From contig NZ_CP137891.1 of the NCBI RefSeq assembly GCF_033547075.1, positions 868,001 to 932,000 on the forward strand: a DNA stretch of 64,000 bases. Reading direction: 5' to 3'. Within the stretch, counting starts at the first letter, position 1. The number at the start of each line of letters is the position of its first letter. Both the position numbers and the translations under genes were made by a program. Shown one piece after another: positions 35,612 through 45,284 of the stretch. The stretch is from Flavobacterium ardleyense. GTDB taxonomy: Bacteria > Bacteroidota > Bacteroidia > Flavobacteriales > Flavobacteriaceae. Below the pieces are notes generated by a model. That model saw nothing but the letters and a program-made list of their open reading frames with translations. It was not told where the DNA came from and did not search any database.

Positions 35612-35755
35612 CGCGGCAGGGACAGGAGCGGCATCCTTTGCTGCAATACAGTACATTCTTTAATAACGCGAATCACCTGATTGTCTTGACCATACAATCG
35701 CCTTAGCAGCAAAGATACAGTGGATGGCCCGGTGCTTTGCAGCCGCCCAAAAAAC
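35612..35755 (+). repeat. Family A dispersed hairpin element, long-loop form
   Basis: Outer arms GGACAGGAGCGGCATCC and ATACAGTGGATGGCCCGG. CTTTGCTGC (35636-35644) pairs perfectly with GCAGCAAAG (35706-35714) across a 61-base loop. The rest of the 35522-36157 gap is AT-rich leader sequence with no gene or promoter I can defend. Confidence 0.75.
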
Positions 35756-36157
35756 AAATAAAATTCGAAGACAGGCGTAATCTCTCAACTTCAAATTGTA
35801 GGCTGGTAGAAATGTAGTCGTATTAATAAAAATCTGTGCTACAAACTGCGGTTCTCTTTTAAATCTCGCCTTAATTTATGTAACTTTGATTTAGACAATA
35901 AAATTTCCTTAAATCGAATCTCTACTAGGAAGACAAGCGGAAGCAAATCTAATAGAATTTCTTTTTCTAGTTGTATTTTAGTGTTTAAGCATCTATTTAG
36001 TTCAAAAAATTATAGCGCGAAATTCTGAGCCGGTATTGGGTATATTTAATACTTTTTTCGGATGGAGGTATGGCGGATAAAAAGTTTGTAGTGTATGTTT
36101 TCTTATAATCGCACAAATTTTTTACCCAATTTAGGTCAGTTAATATAAAAATCAATT

Positions 36158-37750
36158 ATGAAAAATTTTATTCTAGCATCAACAGCTATTTTATTACTCA
36201 CACTTGGCTTAGCCATTTTTTTAGGACCAAGTTGGTACGTGCTTTTTGCAATTGTTTTGGTACTTACAATCATTGGATACTATGATCTTTTTCAGACAAA
36301 GCACACCATTATGCGAAACTATCCAATTTTTGGTCGCTTGCGGTTTGTGTTAGAAGAACTACGTCCAAAGATGTATCAGTATTTTATCGAGTCAGATATT
36401 GACGGTCGGCCTTTTAATCGTGTCGATCGCTCGACTGTTTATCAAAGAGCAAAAGGGGTTCGCGATACGATTCCTTTTGGAACGCAACTAGACCTTTATG
36501 CCGAAGGTTATGAATGGCTTTGTCATACAATGTCGCCCAAACCCTTTGATACCATTGATCACGATCCACGAATTATGATTGGAAATAAGGATTGCCAGCA
36601 ACCATATTCAGCTAGTATTCTCAATATTTCGGCAATGAGTTTTGGAGCATTGAGTGAGAATGCGGTGCGAGCATTGAGTGCAGGAGCAAAGATTGGAAAT
36701 TTTGCGCATAATACAGGCGAAGGTGGATTGAGTCATCATCACTTAGAAGAAGGGGGCGATCTAATTTGGCAGATTGGTACTGCTTATTTCGGGTGTAGAG
36801 ATGAAGATGGCCGATTTGATCCTATACTTTTTGCCGAAAAATCGAAACATCCTAATGTAAAAATGATCGAACTCAAAATTTCTCAAGGTGCCAAACCAGG
36901 TCACGGAGGTATACTTCCAGCTGAAAAAAATACGGAGGAGATTGCAAAAATTCGACATATAAAGCCCTTTACAAAAGTTTCATCGCCACCGTATCATACA
37001 GCTTTTGATTCGCCACTCGGGATGGTCCGTTTTATACAAGAATTGCGATCGCTATCGGGAGGAAAACCGGTTGGATTTAAGCTGTGTATTGGGTATAAGA
37101 GCGAATTTATTTCGGTTTGCCATGCAATGATAGAATTGGATATTTATCCAGATTTTATCGCCGTAGATGGTGGTGAGGGCGGAACCGGTGCAGCACCCCC
37201 AGAATTTAGTAATTATGTAGGTGCGCCGCTAATTGACAGCTTAGATTTTGTTCATAATATTCTAAATGGTCTCGACATTCGCAAGCATATTAAGATCATT
37301 GCTTCGGGCAAGATAACCTCTGCTTTTCACATTGCGCGTGTAATTGCGTTGGGTGCAGATGCATGCTACCAAGCGCGTGGAATGATGATTTCATTAGGTT
37401 GTATTCAGGCGTTGATGTGCAATACAAATCAATGTCCGACAGGAATTACCACCCAAGATCCTAAATTGACAAGAGGATTGGTGCCCGAAGATAAAAAAGT
37501 GCGAGTAGCAAAGTACCATGCAACGACATTGAAAAATTTTGCCGAGCTTCTCGGTGCTACAGGCGTTACCGAAACGTCAAATTTGAGACGTTCTCACATT
37601 TACCGTCGAGTTTCGCTTAATAGTATGATTACTTATGAGGAAATATTCACTTCTATAAAAGTTGGTTCAATGCTCAACAATGAGATTCCGGAGAAGTATC
37701 TACAAGATTTTGCTTATGCCGATAAAACCCAATGGGGCCTTCATCCATAG
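36158..37750 (+). CDS. FMN-binding glutamate-synthase-like protein, membrane-anchored
   Basis: A 530-residue protein with two hydrophobic segments in residues 3-45 (FILASTAILLLTLGLAIFLG and SWYVLFAIVLVLTIIGYYDL), then the FMN-binding alpha/beta barrel of glutamate synthase. Recognisable parts are SASILNISAMSFGALSENAV, HNTGEGGLSHHH, QGAKPGHGGILPAEK, FIAVDGGEGGTGAAP and the iron-sulfur cysteine run LGCIQALMCNTNQCPTG (Cys-x5-Cys-x4-Cys). The amidotransferase domain that feeds ammonia in GltB is absent, so this is not ordinary glutamate synthase; its true substrate is unknown. The gene is monocistronic, followed by a family A repeat and a long repeat array. Confidence 0.92.
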   Translation: MKNFILASTAILLLTLGLAIFLGPSWYVLFAIVLVLTIIGYYDLFQTKHTIMRNYPIFGRLRFVLEELRPKMYQYFIESDIDGRPFNRVDRSTVYQRAKGVRDTIPFGTQLDLYAEGYEWLCHTMSPKPFDTIDHDPRIMIGNKDCQQPYSASILNISAMSFGALSENAVRALSAGAKIGNFAHNTGEGGLSHHHLEEGGDLIWQIGTAYFGCRDEDGRFDPILFAEKSKHPNVKMIELKISQGAKPGHGGILPAEKNTEEIAKIRHIKPFTKVSSPPYHTAFDSPLGMVRFIQELRSLSGGKPVGFKLCIGYKSEFISVCHAMIELDIYPDFIAVDGGEGGTGAAPPEFSNYVGAPLIDSLDFVHNILNGLDIRKHIKIIASGKITSAFHIARVIALGADACYQARGMMISLGCIQALMCNTNQCPTGITTQDPKLTRGLVPEDKKVRVAKYHATTLKNFAELLGATGVTETSNLRRSHIYRRVSLNSMITYEEIFTSIKVGSMLNNEIPEKYLQDFAYADKTQWGLHP

Positions 37751-37778
37751 TGATCAATTAAAATTTTTTTAATAATAA

Positions 37779-37935
37779 TGGCGGCTGCTGCTGGAGCGTT
37801 CCTACCAGCAGCACTGGGCCATCCACTGTATCTTTGCTGCTAGAAATAGTTGTAATATAAGACATCCTTGTCATTTGCGTTTCTCACCATATTTGCGTTA
37901 TGCAGCAAAGGATGCCGCTCCTGTCCCTGCCGCAA
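37779..37935 (-). repeat. Family A dispersed hairpin element, long-loop form, after the glutamate-synthase-like gene
   Basis: CTTTGCTGC (37832-37840) pairs with GCAGCAAAG (37902-37910) across a 61-base loop, the same loop length as the copy at 35612 and with related loop sequence in the opposite orientation. Outer arms GGGCCATCCACTGTATC and GGATGCCGCTCCTGTCCC. It begins 29 bases after a stop codon with no other terminator. Confidence 0.75.
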
Positions 37936-38100
37936 AAAACTCCTTATTCCACATCAATCCTTGCAAAGATTATTTTTCGGTTGATCGAGAGAGGATACTT
38001 TTTACCTTGATATACAGCTGGTACTATATTCTCCAAGTTTTTTAATCCTTGTAGGCGTTTAGTAGAATCAGTAATTTTTATAACCTTTATTTAGAAAGAG

Positions 38101-38930
38101 TAATTGATGAGATCCTTCCCTTGTCAGGAAGACAAGTTTTCGGATGTTTTTTGTGGGGGTTGTTTGCGAAAAATTCCAAAATTCAAGGAGTAACTTCAAT
38201 CAAAGCCAAATCAACACCCTGCCCAAACCATTTATACGCAGTTTGAATATATTCGGCGGAAGCCAAATTCTGCTGCAACTACTTTATACTTTAAAAATTC
38301 TAGTGAAAATGATTAGTAAATGAGACCCTTCCTTCGTCAGGGTGACAAGTTTGCGGATGTGGTTGACGGACAGCAAATTTGGTAAGAAGTTCGTCTCTGC
38401 ACAAATTCGTGAAGTATAAATCAATTTTTATTTAATGGCGTCCCACCTCTCCTTCCTCGGTTACTGAGCTTGTTGAAGTACCGGCGGTGGTTTGGGGTAA
38501 GATTCACGAATTACTTCAACCAAAGCCAAATCAACACCCTGCCCTAATCACTTATACGCAGTTTGAACATATTCGGCGGAAGCCAAATCCTGCTGCAGCT
38601 ACTTTATACTGTAAAAATTCTAGTGAAAATGATTAGTAAATGAGACCCTTCCGTCGTCAGGGTGACAAGATTGCCCGGATATTATATACTAAAATTACTT
38701 AATAACTACACAATATCATAATTGTCGTCCTAACTCCCCTTCCTTCGGCGCGGGTTGGGGGGAGGAATATTAAAAGTTTGTACAGCTATTTTGAGAAGAG
38801 CAAATTGGGTAAAAAGTTCATTCTACAGATATATTCGTAACTAACAAATCAACATTCCTTCAATGCCGTCCTAGATCCCTCTCCTTTGAAGAGAGCGGGG
38901 GGGGTGAGTATGAGGGTGAGGATATTTAAC
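38101..38930. repeat. Family B repeat array with 320-base period
   Basis: The 1.26-kb gap 37751-39006 has no gene. Segments 38191-38350 and 38511-38670 are near-identical 160-base copies (AGCCAAATCAACACCCTGCC, ATATTCGGCGGAAGCCAAAT, AAAATTCTAGTGAAAATGAT, TCAGGGTGACAAG) offset by exactly 320. A partial copy of the 3' end is at 38108-38140 (CTTGTCAGGAAGACAAG). The spacers 38351-38510 and about 38770-38900 also resemble each other (GCAAATTTGGTAAGAAGTTC against GCAAATTGGGTAAAAAGTTC). C/G-rich palindromes of the CTCCCCTTCCTTCGG type are interspersed, and a unit of the ileS-inserted repeat lies at 38461-38494. Confidence 0.8.
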
Positions 38931-38952
38931 AATTTTTTAAGTTCGCTTAGTT

Positions 38953-38981
38953 TTGTTACAGCCGAACTAACTGTATCTTTG
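38953..38981 (+). promoter_or_regulatory. Promoter of the MarR-RND efflux operon
   Basis: TTG at 38953-38955, an 18-base spacer, then TATCTTTG at 38974-38981, a full Bacteroidetes consensus promoter 25 bases before the regulator ATG. Confidence 0.8.
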
Positions 38982-39006
38982 CAGCTGATTAATTTTTAAT
39001 AATTAT

Positions 39007-39486
39007 ATGTTGCAACAGCAAAAAGAAGAACTTATTGAACTCTTTGGTCAGCATTTTGAAAATTTGTACCACCTTTCTCCACTAGGGTCGAGAATTCTGG
39101 GCAATCTGATTGTTGATGGTTGTAAAAGCGGAATTACTTTTGAAGAACTTGTAGAGAGAACAGGCACAAGTAAAAGTTCTGTTTCAACTAATCTTAATCT
39201 GCTATTAAAATCTGGAAAAATCACCTACTATACTATTACAGGTGATCGTAAAAAATACTATCGTGCTAGTCCATTCAGTGAACGTCTCGCCAATTACGTC
39301 AAGATTATCAACTTTGAAAAGGAAATTATCGATAAGATGATTTCGTACCGAACCAAGACCCTTTCGTCGGTTCAAGAACAAAATAGCTTAGACAATACGA
39401 AAGCATATAAAGTCCACATGACTAAGGTCGAAGAATTGATTTTAGAGACGATTGATACATTTAAGCAAATAGAAAAAACACAATAA
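39007..39486 (+). CDS. MarR/GbsR-type transcriptional regulator of the efflux operon
   Basis: A 159-residue winged-helix DNA-binding protein. Residues about 45-95 form the domain: GITFEELVERTGTSKSSVST, NLNLLLKSGKITYYTITGDR, where KSSVSTNLNLLLKSG is the recognition helix and GDRKKYY the wing. Flanking helices would form the dimer interface. It is the first gene of a four-gene cluster with RND adaptor, pump and outer-membrane channel, 23 bases before the adaptor, and most likely represses its own operon from the promoter at 38953. The ligand cannot be told from sequence. Confidence 0.88.
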   Translation: MLQQQKEELIELFGQHFENLYHLSPLGSRILGNLIVDGCKSGITFEELVERTGTSKSSVSTNLNLLLKSGKITYYTITGDRKKYYRASPFSERLANYVKIINFEKEIIDKMISYRTKTLSSVQEQNSLDNTKAYKVHMTKVEELILETIDTFKQIEKTQ

Positions 39487-39509
39487 TACATCACTTTTAT
39501 ATATACTTC

Positions 39510-40643
39510 ATGAAACGAATAACACTAGCTTTTTCGACGGTTGCACTATTTATTATCGCCTCTTGTGGCAATAAAAATGAGCAACAGCAAATGCCGCCTT
39601 CTGGACCTCCAACTGTACCTGTTATCGCAGTAGAGAAAACCGATGCACTAACATACCAAACCTATGCCGCCAATTTGGAAGGACAACAAAACGTTGAAAT
39701 CAGACCAAAAGTTAATGGCTTTATTCAAAAGATTTATGTTGATGAGGGTCAAATGGTAAAGAAAGGACAACTACTTTTTAAGCTTGAAACCGCTGTTCTT
39801 AACCAAGAAGCAAATGCTGGTAGAGCAGTTGTAAATGCGGCTCAAGTAGAAGTAAATCGCCTTAAACCGTTGGTAGAACGTAAGATTATTAGTGAAGTAG
39901 TTCTTGAAACCGCTAAAGCAAAATTAGCTCAGGCCAAAAGCACTTTTAGTAGTACGCAAGCAAGTATAGGCTATGGTACCATTACAAGTCCAGTTGACGG
40001 AGTGGTAGGAAGTATTCCGTTTAAAGAAGGAAGTCTTGCTAGCGCAACTTCAGAGATGCCTTTGACTACAGTTTCTGACACACGAAATATGAGAGCGTAT
40101 TTCTCTCTAAACGAAAAACAACTTTTGCAGTTCAACAAAAATTTTGCAGGAGCAAATACGGCAGAAAAACTTAAAAATGTAGGTGATATCGAATTGACAT
40201 TAGTAGATAATTCTATCTACAATCAGAAAGGTACTATCGAGACTATTAACGGTAGTATGAATGCTGCTACGGGAAGTACCGAATTTAGAGCAAAATTTGC
40301 GAATCCAGAAGGACTTTTACGTAACGGAAGTAGTGGCGAAGTTCGTATTCCAGTAATGCGAAAAGATATTATGTTAATCCCACAAACGGCCGTATTTGAT
40401 GTACAAGGAAAACAAATGGTGCTTAAAATTGGTGCTGAAAATAAAGTTGAATCAACGGTAATCAAAATTGACGGATCTGATGGCGAAAACTTTATTGTTA
40501 TTGAAGGACTTGCAGAAGGTGATCAGATAGTTACTGCTGGAGTTACAAAGCTAAGACCAGGAACGCAAGTAGTTCCCGAAAATAAAAGTACCAAAGAGGC
40601 AGCTGCAGCAAAGCCTGTTGATTCTACTAAAACTACAAAATAA
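39510..40643 (+). CDS. RND efflux periplasmic adaptor (MFP) lipoprotein
   Basis: The AcrA/MexA-type subunit that bridges pump and channel in the periplasm, 377 residues. MKRITLAFSTVALFIIASCG is a lipoprotein signal with lipobox IASC. The lipoyl-like half motifs are IRPKVNGFIQKIYVDEGQMV and GTITSPVDGVVGSIPFKEGS, flanking a helical hairpin (residues about 105-155). The beta-barrel and membrane-proximal domains follow (GDQIVTAGVTKLRPGTQV). It ends with a Lys/Thr/Ala tail. The pump gene starts five bases later. Substrate range is not readable. Confidence 0.95.
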   Translation: MKRITLAFSTVALFIIASCGNKNEQQQMPPSGPPTVPVIAVEKTDALTYQTYAANLEGQQNVEIRPKVNGFIQKIYVDEGQMVKKGQLLFKLETAVLNQEANAGRAVVNAAQVEVNRLKPLVERKIISEVVLETAKAKLAQAKSTFSSTQASIGYGTITSPVDGVVGSIPFKEGSLASATSEMPLTTVSDTRNMRAYFSLNEKQLLQFNKNFAGANTAEKLKNVGDIELTLVDNSIYNQKGTIETINGSMNAATGSTEFRAKFANPEGLLRNGSSGEVRIPVMRKDIMLIPQTAVFDVQGKQMVLKIGAENKVESTVIKIDGSDGENFIVIEGLAEGDQIVTAGVTKLRPGTQVVPENKSTKEAAAAKPVDSTKTTK

Positions 40644-40648
40644 GAGTT

Positions 40649-43600
40649 ATGATTAAGATGTTTATTAATAGACCGGTCCTTTCGACGGTTGTATCAATTT
40701 TGATTGTAATTCTGGGTATTCTAGGTTACCTAGGATTGCCAGTTGAGCAATATCCCGAAATTGCACCTCCTACGGTTCAGGTTTCTGCCACTTATACGGG
40801 TGCAAACGCTGAGACCGTACTCAATAGTGTGGTGATTCCATTGGAGGAAGAAATTAATGGTGTTGAGGGAATGAGCTATATGACTTCGACCGCCGCAAAT
40901 GATGGTTCTGCAAAAATTTCTGTGTACTTTGACCTAAGTGTGGATCCGGATATCGCTGCTGTAAACGTTCAGAACAGAGTTGCGCGTGCTACAAATAAAT
41001 TACCACAGGCGGTGATTCAGACTGGAGTTACAACTGTAAAAAGTCAGTCAAGTGCTTTGATGTTCCTTGCATTATATTCTGGAAACGAAGAGTATGACGA
41101 GATATTTGTGCAGAATTATGCCAAAATTAATCTTGTTCCAAAACTTCAGCGTGTAAGTGGTGTGGGACAAATTACCGTTTTTGGAGCCAAAGACTATTCG
41201 ATGAGAATTTGGATTGATCCAGTAAAAATGGCTGCTTACAAAATGGTTCCTGCCGATATTCAAGCGGCGCTAAGAGATCAAAACTTAGAAGCTTCCCCTG
41301 GTAAATTTGGTGAAAATGCGGATGGCGTTTATGAATATGCTATTAAATATAAAGGACGACTATCTTCTACAAAAGAATATGAAGATATTGTAATTAAAGC
41401 TCAAGGTGATGGAAGTTACCTACGATTGAAGGATGTTGCAACCATTGAATTAGGTGGTTTCAACTACGGAACAACCAATATGGTTCTCGGAAAACCAGGT
41501 GTTACAATTGGAGTTTTTCAAACCTCGGGATCGAATGCGAGAGATATCGTTGCTGAGATCGAAAAAATTATGGATGAAGCTAAGCCAACCTTCCCTAAAG
41601 GTCTGGATTACAGTATTCCATTTAATACCAAAACATTCCTAGATGCATCAATTGATAAAGTTTTGATGACTTTATTAGAAGCATTTATCTTAGTTTTTAT
41701 CGTTGTTTATATTTTTCTTCAAGATTTTAAATCAACTTTAATTCCCGCGATTGCAGTGCCCGTATCATTGATTGGTACTATGTTCTTCTTGCAGATGTTT
41801 GGATTCTCGATTAATATGCTTACGCTCTTTGCGATGATTCTCGCCATTGGTATTGTGGTCGATGATGCCATCGTCGTCGTCGAGGCAGTTCACGCGAAAC
41901 TCGAGGGTGGGATGAAAGATGCCAAGAAAGCAACTGAATCTGCGATGAGTGAGATTACTGGAGCTATTATTTCCATTACCCTTGTAATGTCGGCGGTATT
42001 TATTCCAGTGTCATTTTTAGGCGGGCCTTCGGGAGTTTTCTATCAGCAATTTGCGATTACTTTAGCGATTGCAATTCTAATTTCGGCAGTAAATGCATTG
42101 ACCTTATCTCCAGCATTATGTGCTATTTTATTAAAACCACATAAAGATAATCACGAGCACAAAAATAAAAACTTTAAAGACAGATTTTTCATCGCCTTTA
42201 ATACAGGATTTGATAAATTAAACAGAAAATACGTTCGATCTTTAGGATTGTTAATTCAGAAAAAGTGGATTACACTTGTTGCTTTACTTGTATTTACAGG
42301 AGTAACGATCTTACTTTTCCAATCAACTCCCTCTGGATTTATTCCCAACGAAGACCGTGGAATCATTATGTCAGATTTAACGATGCCTCCAGGAACTACG
42401 ATGGCACAAACTAAGAAAGTAATTAATGAATTGGATTCTATTTTAGCTGGAATGCCAATTATAGAGTCACGAATCAATATTGTTGGTTTTAGTTTATTGA
42501 ATGGTGTTAATGGATCTTCTTATGCGTTTTCTGTTATTAAATTAAAAGATTGGAAAGATAGAAAAACTGCCGAAGATGAAGTTGGGGCTGTGGTAGGTCA
42601 ATTATTTGCAAAAACCGCGCACTTTAAAGACGCCAAAATGTTATTTTTTACGCCACCTTCAGTTTCTGGATTTGGTAGTGCTGATGGTTTCGATTTGAAG
42701 TTAATGGACAAGGGTGATGATAGCTGGCAACAAGTAAGTGAGGTTTCTCAAGCGTTCCTTGCCGAACTAAATCAACGACCGGAGATTCAATATGCAATGA
42801 CAAATTTCAACGCATCTTTCCCTCAATATCAATTGGATATTAATGTGGAAAAAGCGAAGAATGCTGGAATTTCTGTAAGTGATATTTTTAATACACTTCA
42901 AGGATATTACGGAGGATTGTACACCACAGATTTTAACCGTTTTGGTAAGCAATATAGAGTAATGATTCAGGCAACACCTGAAAACCGTGCGACTCCAGAA
43001 TCTATTAATATGATTTCTATTCGAAATTCTAAGAATGAGATGGTTGCAATTAGTCAGTTTGTGAATGTTACTCGTGCTTTTGGACCAGAATCGGTGAGCA
43101 GATTTAACCTTTTAAAATCGGTTACGATTAATGGTAAAGCAAACGCAGGATATAGTTCTGGAGATGCTATTAAAGCAATTCAAGAAGTAGCCGAGAAACA
43201 CTTGCCTAACAATTATGAATACGAGTTTTCTGGAATGTCACGAGAAGAAATTCTTGCAGGTAATCAAGCGATTCTGGTATTTATGTTGAGTTTAATTTTC
43301 GTTTACTTCTTGCTAAGTGCTCAATACGAAAGTTACTTGGTTCCTTTCTCAGTTTTACTTTCACTTCCTGTAGGAATTGCGGGTGCAATTGGATTTGTCA
43401 ACTTAGCTGGATTGGAAAACAATATTTACTTCCAAGTAGCTCTTATTATGTTGATTGGTCTACTCGCCAAGAATGCGATTTTGATTGTAGAATTTGCCTT
43501 GCAAAGAAGAATGCACGGAATGTCATTATTCAAATCGGCAGTTGATGGAGCGCACGCTAGATTACGTCCAATTTTGATGACTTCTTTTGCCTTTATCTTA

Positions 43601-43801
43601 GGACTAGTTCCACTTGCATTTGCAGGAGGAGTTGGAGCTGTAGGAAATAACTCTATTGGGATGGGAGCTGTTGGAGGAATGTTAATCGGAACATTATTCG
43701 GAGTCTTTGTAATTCCAGTATTGTTTGTAGTATTCCAAGGATTGCAAGAAAAAATTAGCGGTGTAAAAACTGAAAAGCCAACTGAAACGGAAGTTGAGTA
43801 A
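40649..43801 (+). CDS. RND efflux pump inner-membrane permease (HAE1 type)
   Basis: A proton-driven multidrug exporter of 1050 residues with the expected twelve spans and two large periplasmic loops. MIKMFINRPVLSTVVSILIV is the first span. The proton-relay aspartates in span 4 fit D405 and D406 (AIGIVVDDAIVVVEAVHAK). Porter-domain motifs PTVQVSATYTGANAETV and PLEEEINGVEGMSYM are typical of hydrophobic-amphiphilic (AcrB/MexB) pumps, not of metal pumps. The C-terminus is charged (KTEKPTETEVE). It lies between adaptor and channel genes in one operon. Confidence 0.96.
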   Translation: MIKMFINRPVLSTVVSILIVILGILGYLGLPVEQYPEIAPPTVQVSATYTGANAETVLNSVVIPLEEEINGVEGMSYMTSTAANDGSAKISVYFDLSVDPDIAAVNVQNRVARATNKLPQAVIQTGVTTVKSQSSALMFLALYSGNEEYDEIFVQNYAKINLVPKLQRVSGVGQITVFGAKDYSMRIWIDPVKMAAYKMVPADIQAALRDQNLEASPGKFGENADGVYEYAIKYKGRLSSTKEYEDIVIKAQGDGSYLRLKDVATIELGGFNYGTTNMVLGKPGVTIGVFQTSGSNARDIVAEIEKIMDEAKPTFPKGLDYSIPFNTKTFLDASIDKVLMTLLEAFILVFIVVYIFLQDFKSTLIPAIAVPVSLIGTMFFLQMFGFSINMLTLFAMILAIGIVVDDAIVVVEAVHAKLEGGMKDAKKATESAMSEITGAIISITLVMSAVFIPVSFLGGPSGVFYQQFAITLAIAILISAVNALTLSPALCAILLKPHKDNHEHKNKNFKDRFFIAFNTGFDKLNRKYVRSLGLLIQKKWITLVALLVFTGVTILLFQSTPSGFIPNEDRGIIMSDLTMPPGTTMAQTKKVINELDSILAGMPIIESRINIVGFSLLNGVNGSSYAFSVIKLKDWKDRKTAEDEVGAVVGQLFAKTAHFKDAKMLFFTPPSVSGFGSADGFDLKLMDKGDDSWQQVSEVSQAFLAELNQRPEIQYAMTNFNASFPQYQLDINVEKAKNAGISVSDIFNTLQGYYGGLYTTDFNRFGKQYRVMIQATPENRATPESINMISIRNSKNEMVAISQFVNVTRAFGPESVSRFNLLKSVTINGKANAGYSSGDAIKAIQEVAEKHLPNNYEYEFSGMSREEILAGNQAILVFMLSLIFVYFLLSAQYESYLVPFSVLLSLPVGIAGAIGFVNLAGLENNIYFQVALIMLIGLLAKNAILIVEFALQRRMHGMSLFKSAVDGAHARLRPILMTSFAFILGLVPLAFAGGVGAVGNNSIGMGAVGGMLIGTLFGVFVIPVLFVVFQGLQEKISGVKTEKPTETEVE

Positions 43802-43825
43802 TCAATTTCCTAAAAAAACTTTCAA

Positions 43826-45226
43826 ATGAAATTAAACGGAATATATAAAGGAGTAGTTGTACTAGGGGTCGCGCTCACTATGCAATCTTGTTTTGTTGCC
43901 AAGGATTTTACAAAACCTACGGTAGATACAGCAAATTTGTACAGACAAGATACACTTAGCACAGACAGTACTTCGATAGGAAATATATCTTGGAAAGATC
44001 TTTTCCAAGATCCAATTCTGCAAGGAACAATCGAAAAAGGACTAAAGAACAATATCGATATCAATCTTGCAATTCAGAATATTGTTGCTAGTAAAGCATA
44101 TTTGGCGCAAGCCAAAGAAGGAAATCTTCCTGTAATAAATGTGGGAGCAGATTATTCAAGACAAGATCCATCTAAGAATTCAGCTCTAGGAGCTTTCTCA
44201 AATGGCGCTTCTGACCAATTTCAATTGGCAGGAAACTTGTCTTGGGAAGCAGATATTTGGGGAAAGATTCGTTCGAATACAAGAGCGAATAATGCAAGTT
44301 ATTTGCAGTCAATCGCGGCAAAACAATTTGTAGAAACTCAGATTATTGCCTCGATAGCTAGTAATTATTATCAATTAATTGCTTTGGATCAGCAGTTGGA
44401 AATTACTACTTCTACAATTACAAATCGTGAAGATAGTTTCAAAACTATTCAAGCTTTAAAGGATGCTGGAAATGTGAATGAAGTTGCGGTACAGCAAACA
44501 GAAGCACAATTGTATGCAGCTCAATTGATAGCCGAGGATTTAAAAAGTCAAATTATAATTTTAGAAAACGCTACAAGTATTCTAATTGGTCAGAAAGTCC
44601 AGGCGATTGATCGTTCAAAATCTTTCGAAACTCTAAATATCCCATCGCTTACTCTTGGTGTTCCAGCAGTAGCCCTGAGAAATAGACCAGATATCGTGGC
44701 GGCAGAATATGCTTTGATGTCAAATTTCGAACTAACAAACGTGGCAAGAAGTAGTTTCTATCCTTCAATTACACTTGGAGCAAGTGCAGGTTTTCAAAGT
44801 GTGGAGATCAAAGATTGGTTTAGTGCAAACTCAATATTTTCAAATCTAATGGCAGGAATTGCCCAGCCAATTTTGAATAAAAGAGCCAATAGAACAAGAC
44901 TTGAAGTAGCGAGAGCAAATCAAGAATCTTCTTTGCTCAATTTTCAATACAAAGTTTTGGATGCAGGAAGAGAAGTTTCGGATGCATTGCAAAATTACAA
45001 AAACGAATCTACTAAGATAACTATTAGAGACAAACAGGTTTTAGCATTGAAAAATGCCGCTGATTTCTCTGACGAATTGCTAAACTACGGAATGGCAACG
45101 TATCTAGAAGTGCTTACCGCAAAAGAGCAATCGCTTAATAGTGAATTAGCGTTGATTTTAAATAAATATCAGCAGCAACTAGCACTTATACAATTGTATA
45201 AATCGTTAGGTGGCGGAACAAAATAG
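43826..45226 (+). CDS. TolC/NodT-type outer-membrane channel lipoprotein
   Basis: The third part of the pump: a trimeric channel of 466 residues. The N-terminus (GVVVLGVALTMQSCFVAKDF) is a lipoprotein signal with lipobox MQSC, as in NodT/OprM proteins. Two outer-membrane-efflux repeats follow, each with long helical segments: WKDLFQDPILQGTIEKGLKN, NLAIQNIVASKAYLAQAKEG, then VALRNRPDIVAAEYALMSNF and YGMATYLEVLTAKEQSLNSE. It closes the operon and is followed 17 bases later by a strong terminator, which is shared with the convergent CYTH gene. Confidence 0.94.
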   Translation: MKLNGIYKGVVVLGVALTMQSCFVAKDFTKPTVDTANLYRQDTLSTDSTSIGNISWKDLFQDPILQGTIEKGLKNNIDINLAIQNIVASKAYLAQAKEGNLPVINVGADYSRQDPSKNSALGAFSNGASDQFQLAGNLSWEADIWGKIRSNTRANNASYLQSIAAKQFVETQIIASIASNYYQLIALDQQLEITTSTITNREDSFKTIQALKDAGNVNEVAVQQTEAQLYAAQLIAEDLKSQIIILENATSILIGQKVQAIDRSKSFETLNIPSLTLGVPAVALRNRPDIVAAEYALMSNFELTNVARSSFYPSITLGASAGFQSVEIKDWFSANSIFSNLMAGIAQPILNKRANRTRLEVARANQESSLLNFQYKVLDAGREVSDALQNYKNESTKITIRDKQVLALKNAADFSDELLNYGMATYLEVLTAKEQSLNSELALILNKYQQQLALIQLYKSLGGGTK

Positions 45227-45242
45227 GTTCGATTTTAATTCG

Positions 45243-45282
45243 AAAAATGCCATCAGGAAATTAGTTTCTTGATGGCATTTTT
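45243..45282. terminator. Bidirectional terminator between the efflux operon and the CYTH gene
   Basis: AAAAATGCCATCAGGAAA and TTTCTTGATGGCATTTTT pair with one G:T-type mismatch around TTAG. A-run and T-run on opposite sides let it stop transcripts from both directions. Confidence 0.88.
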
Positions 45283-45284
45283 AT

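Noticed and set aside
38101..38930. CRISPR array
   Set aside because: The repeat unit is 160-320 bases with related spacers, unlike the short repeats and unique spacers of CRISPR, and no cas gene is present.
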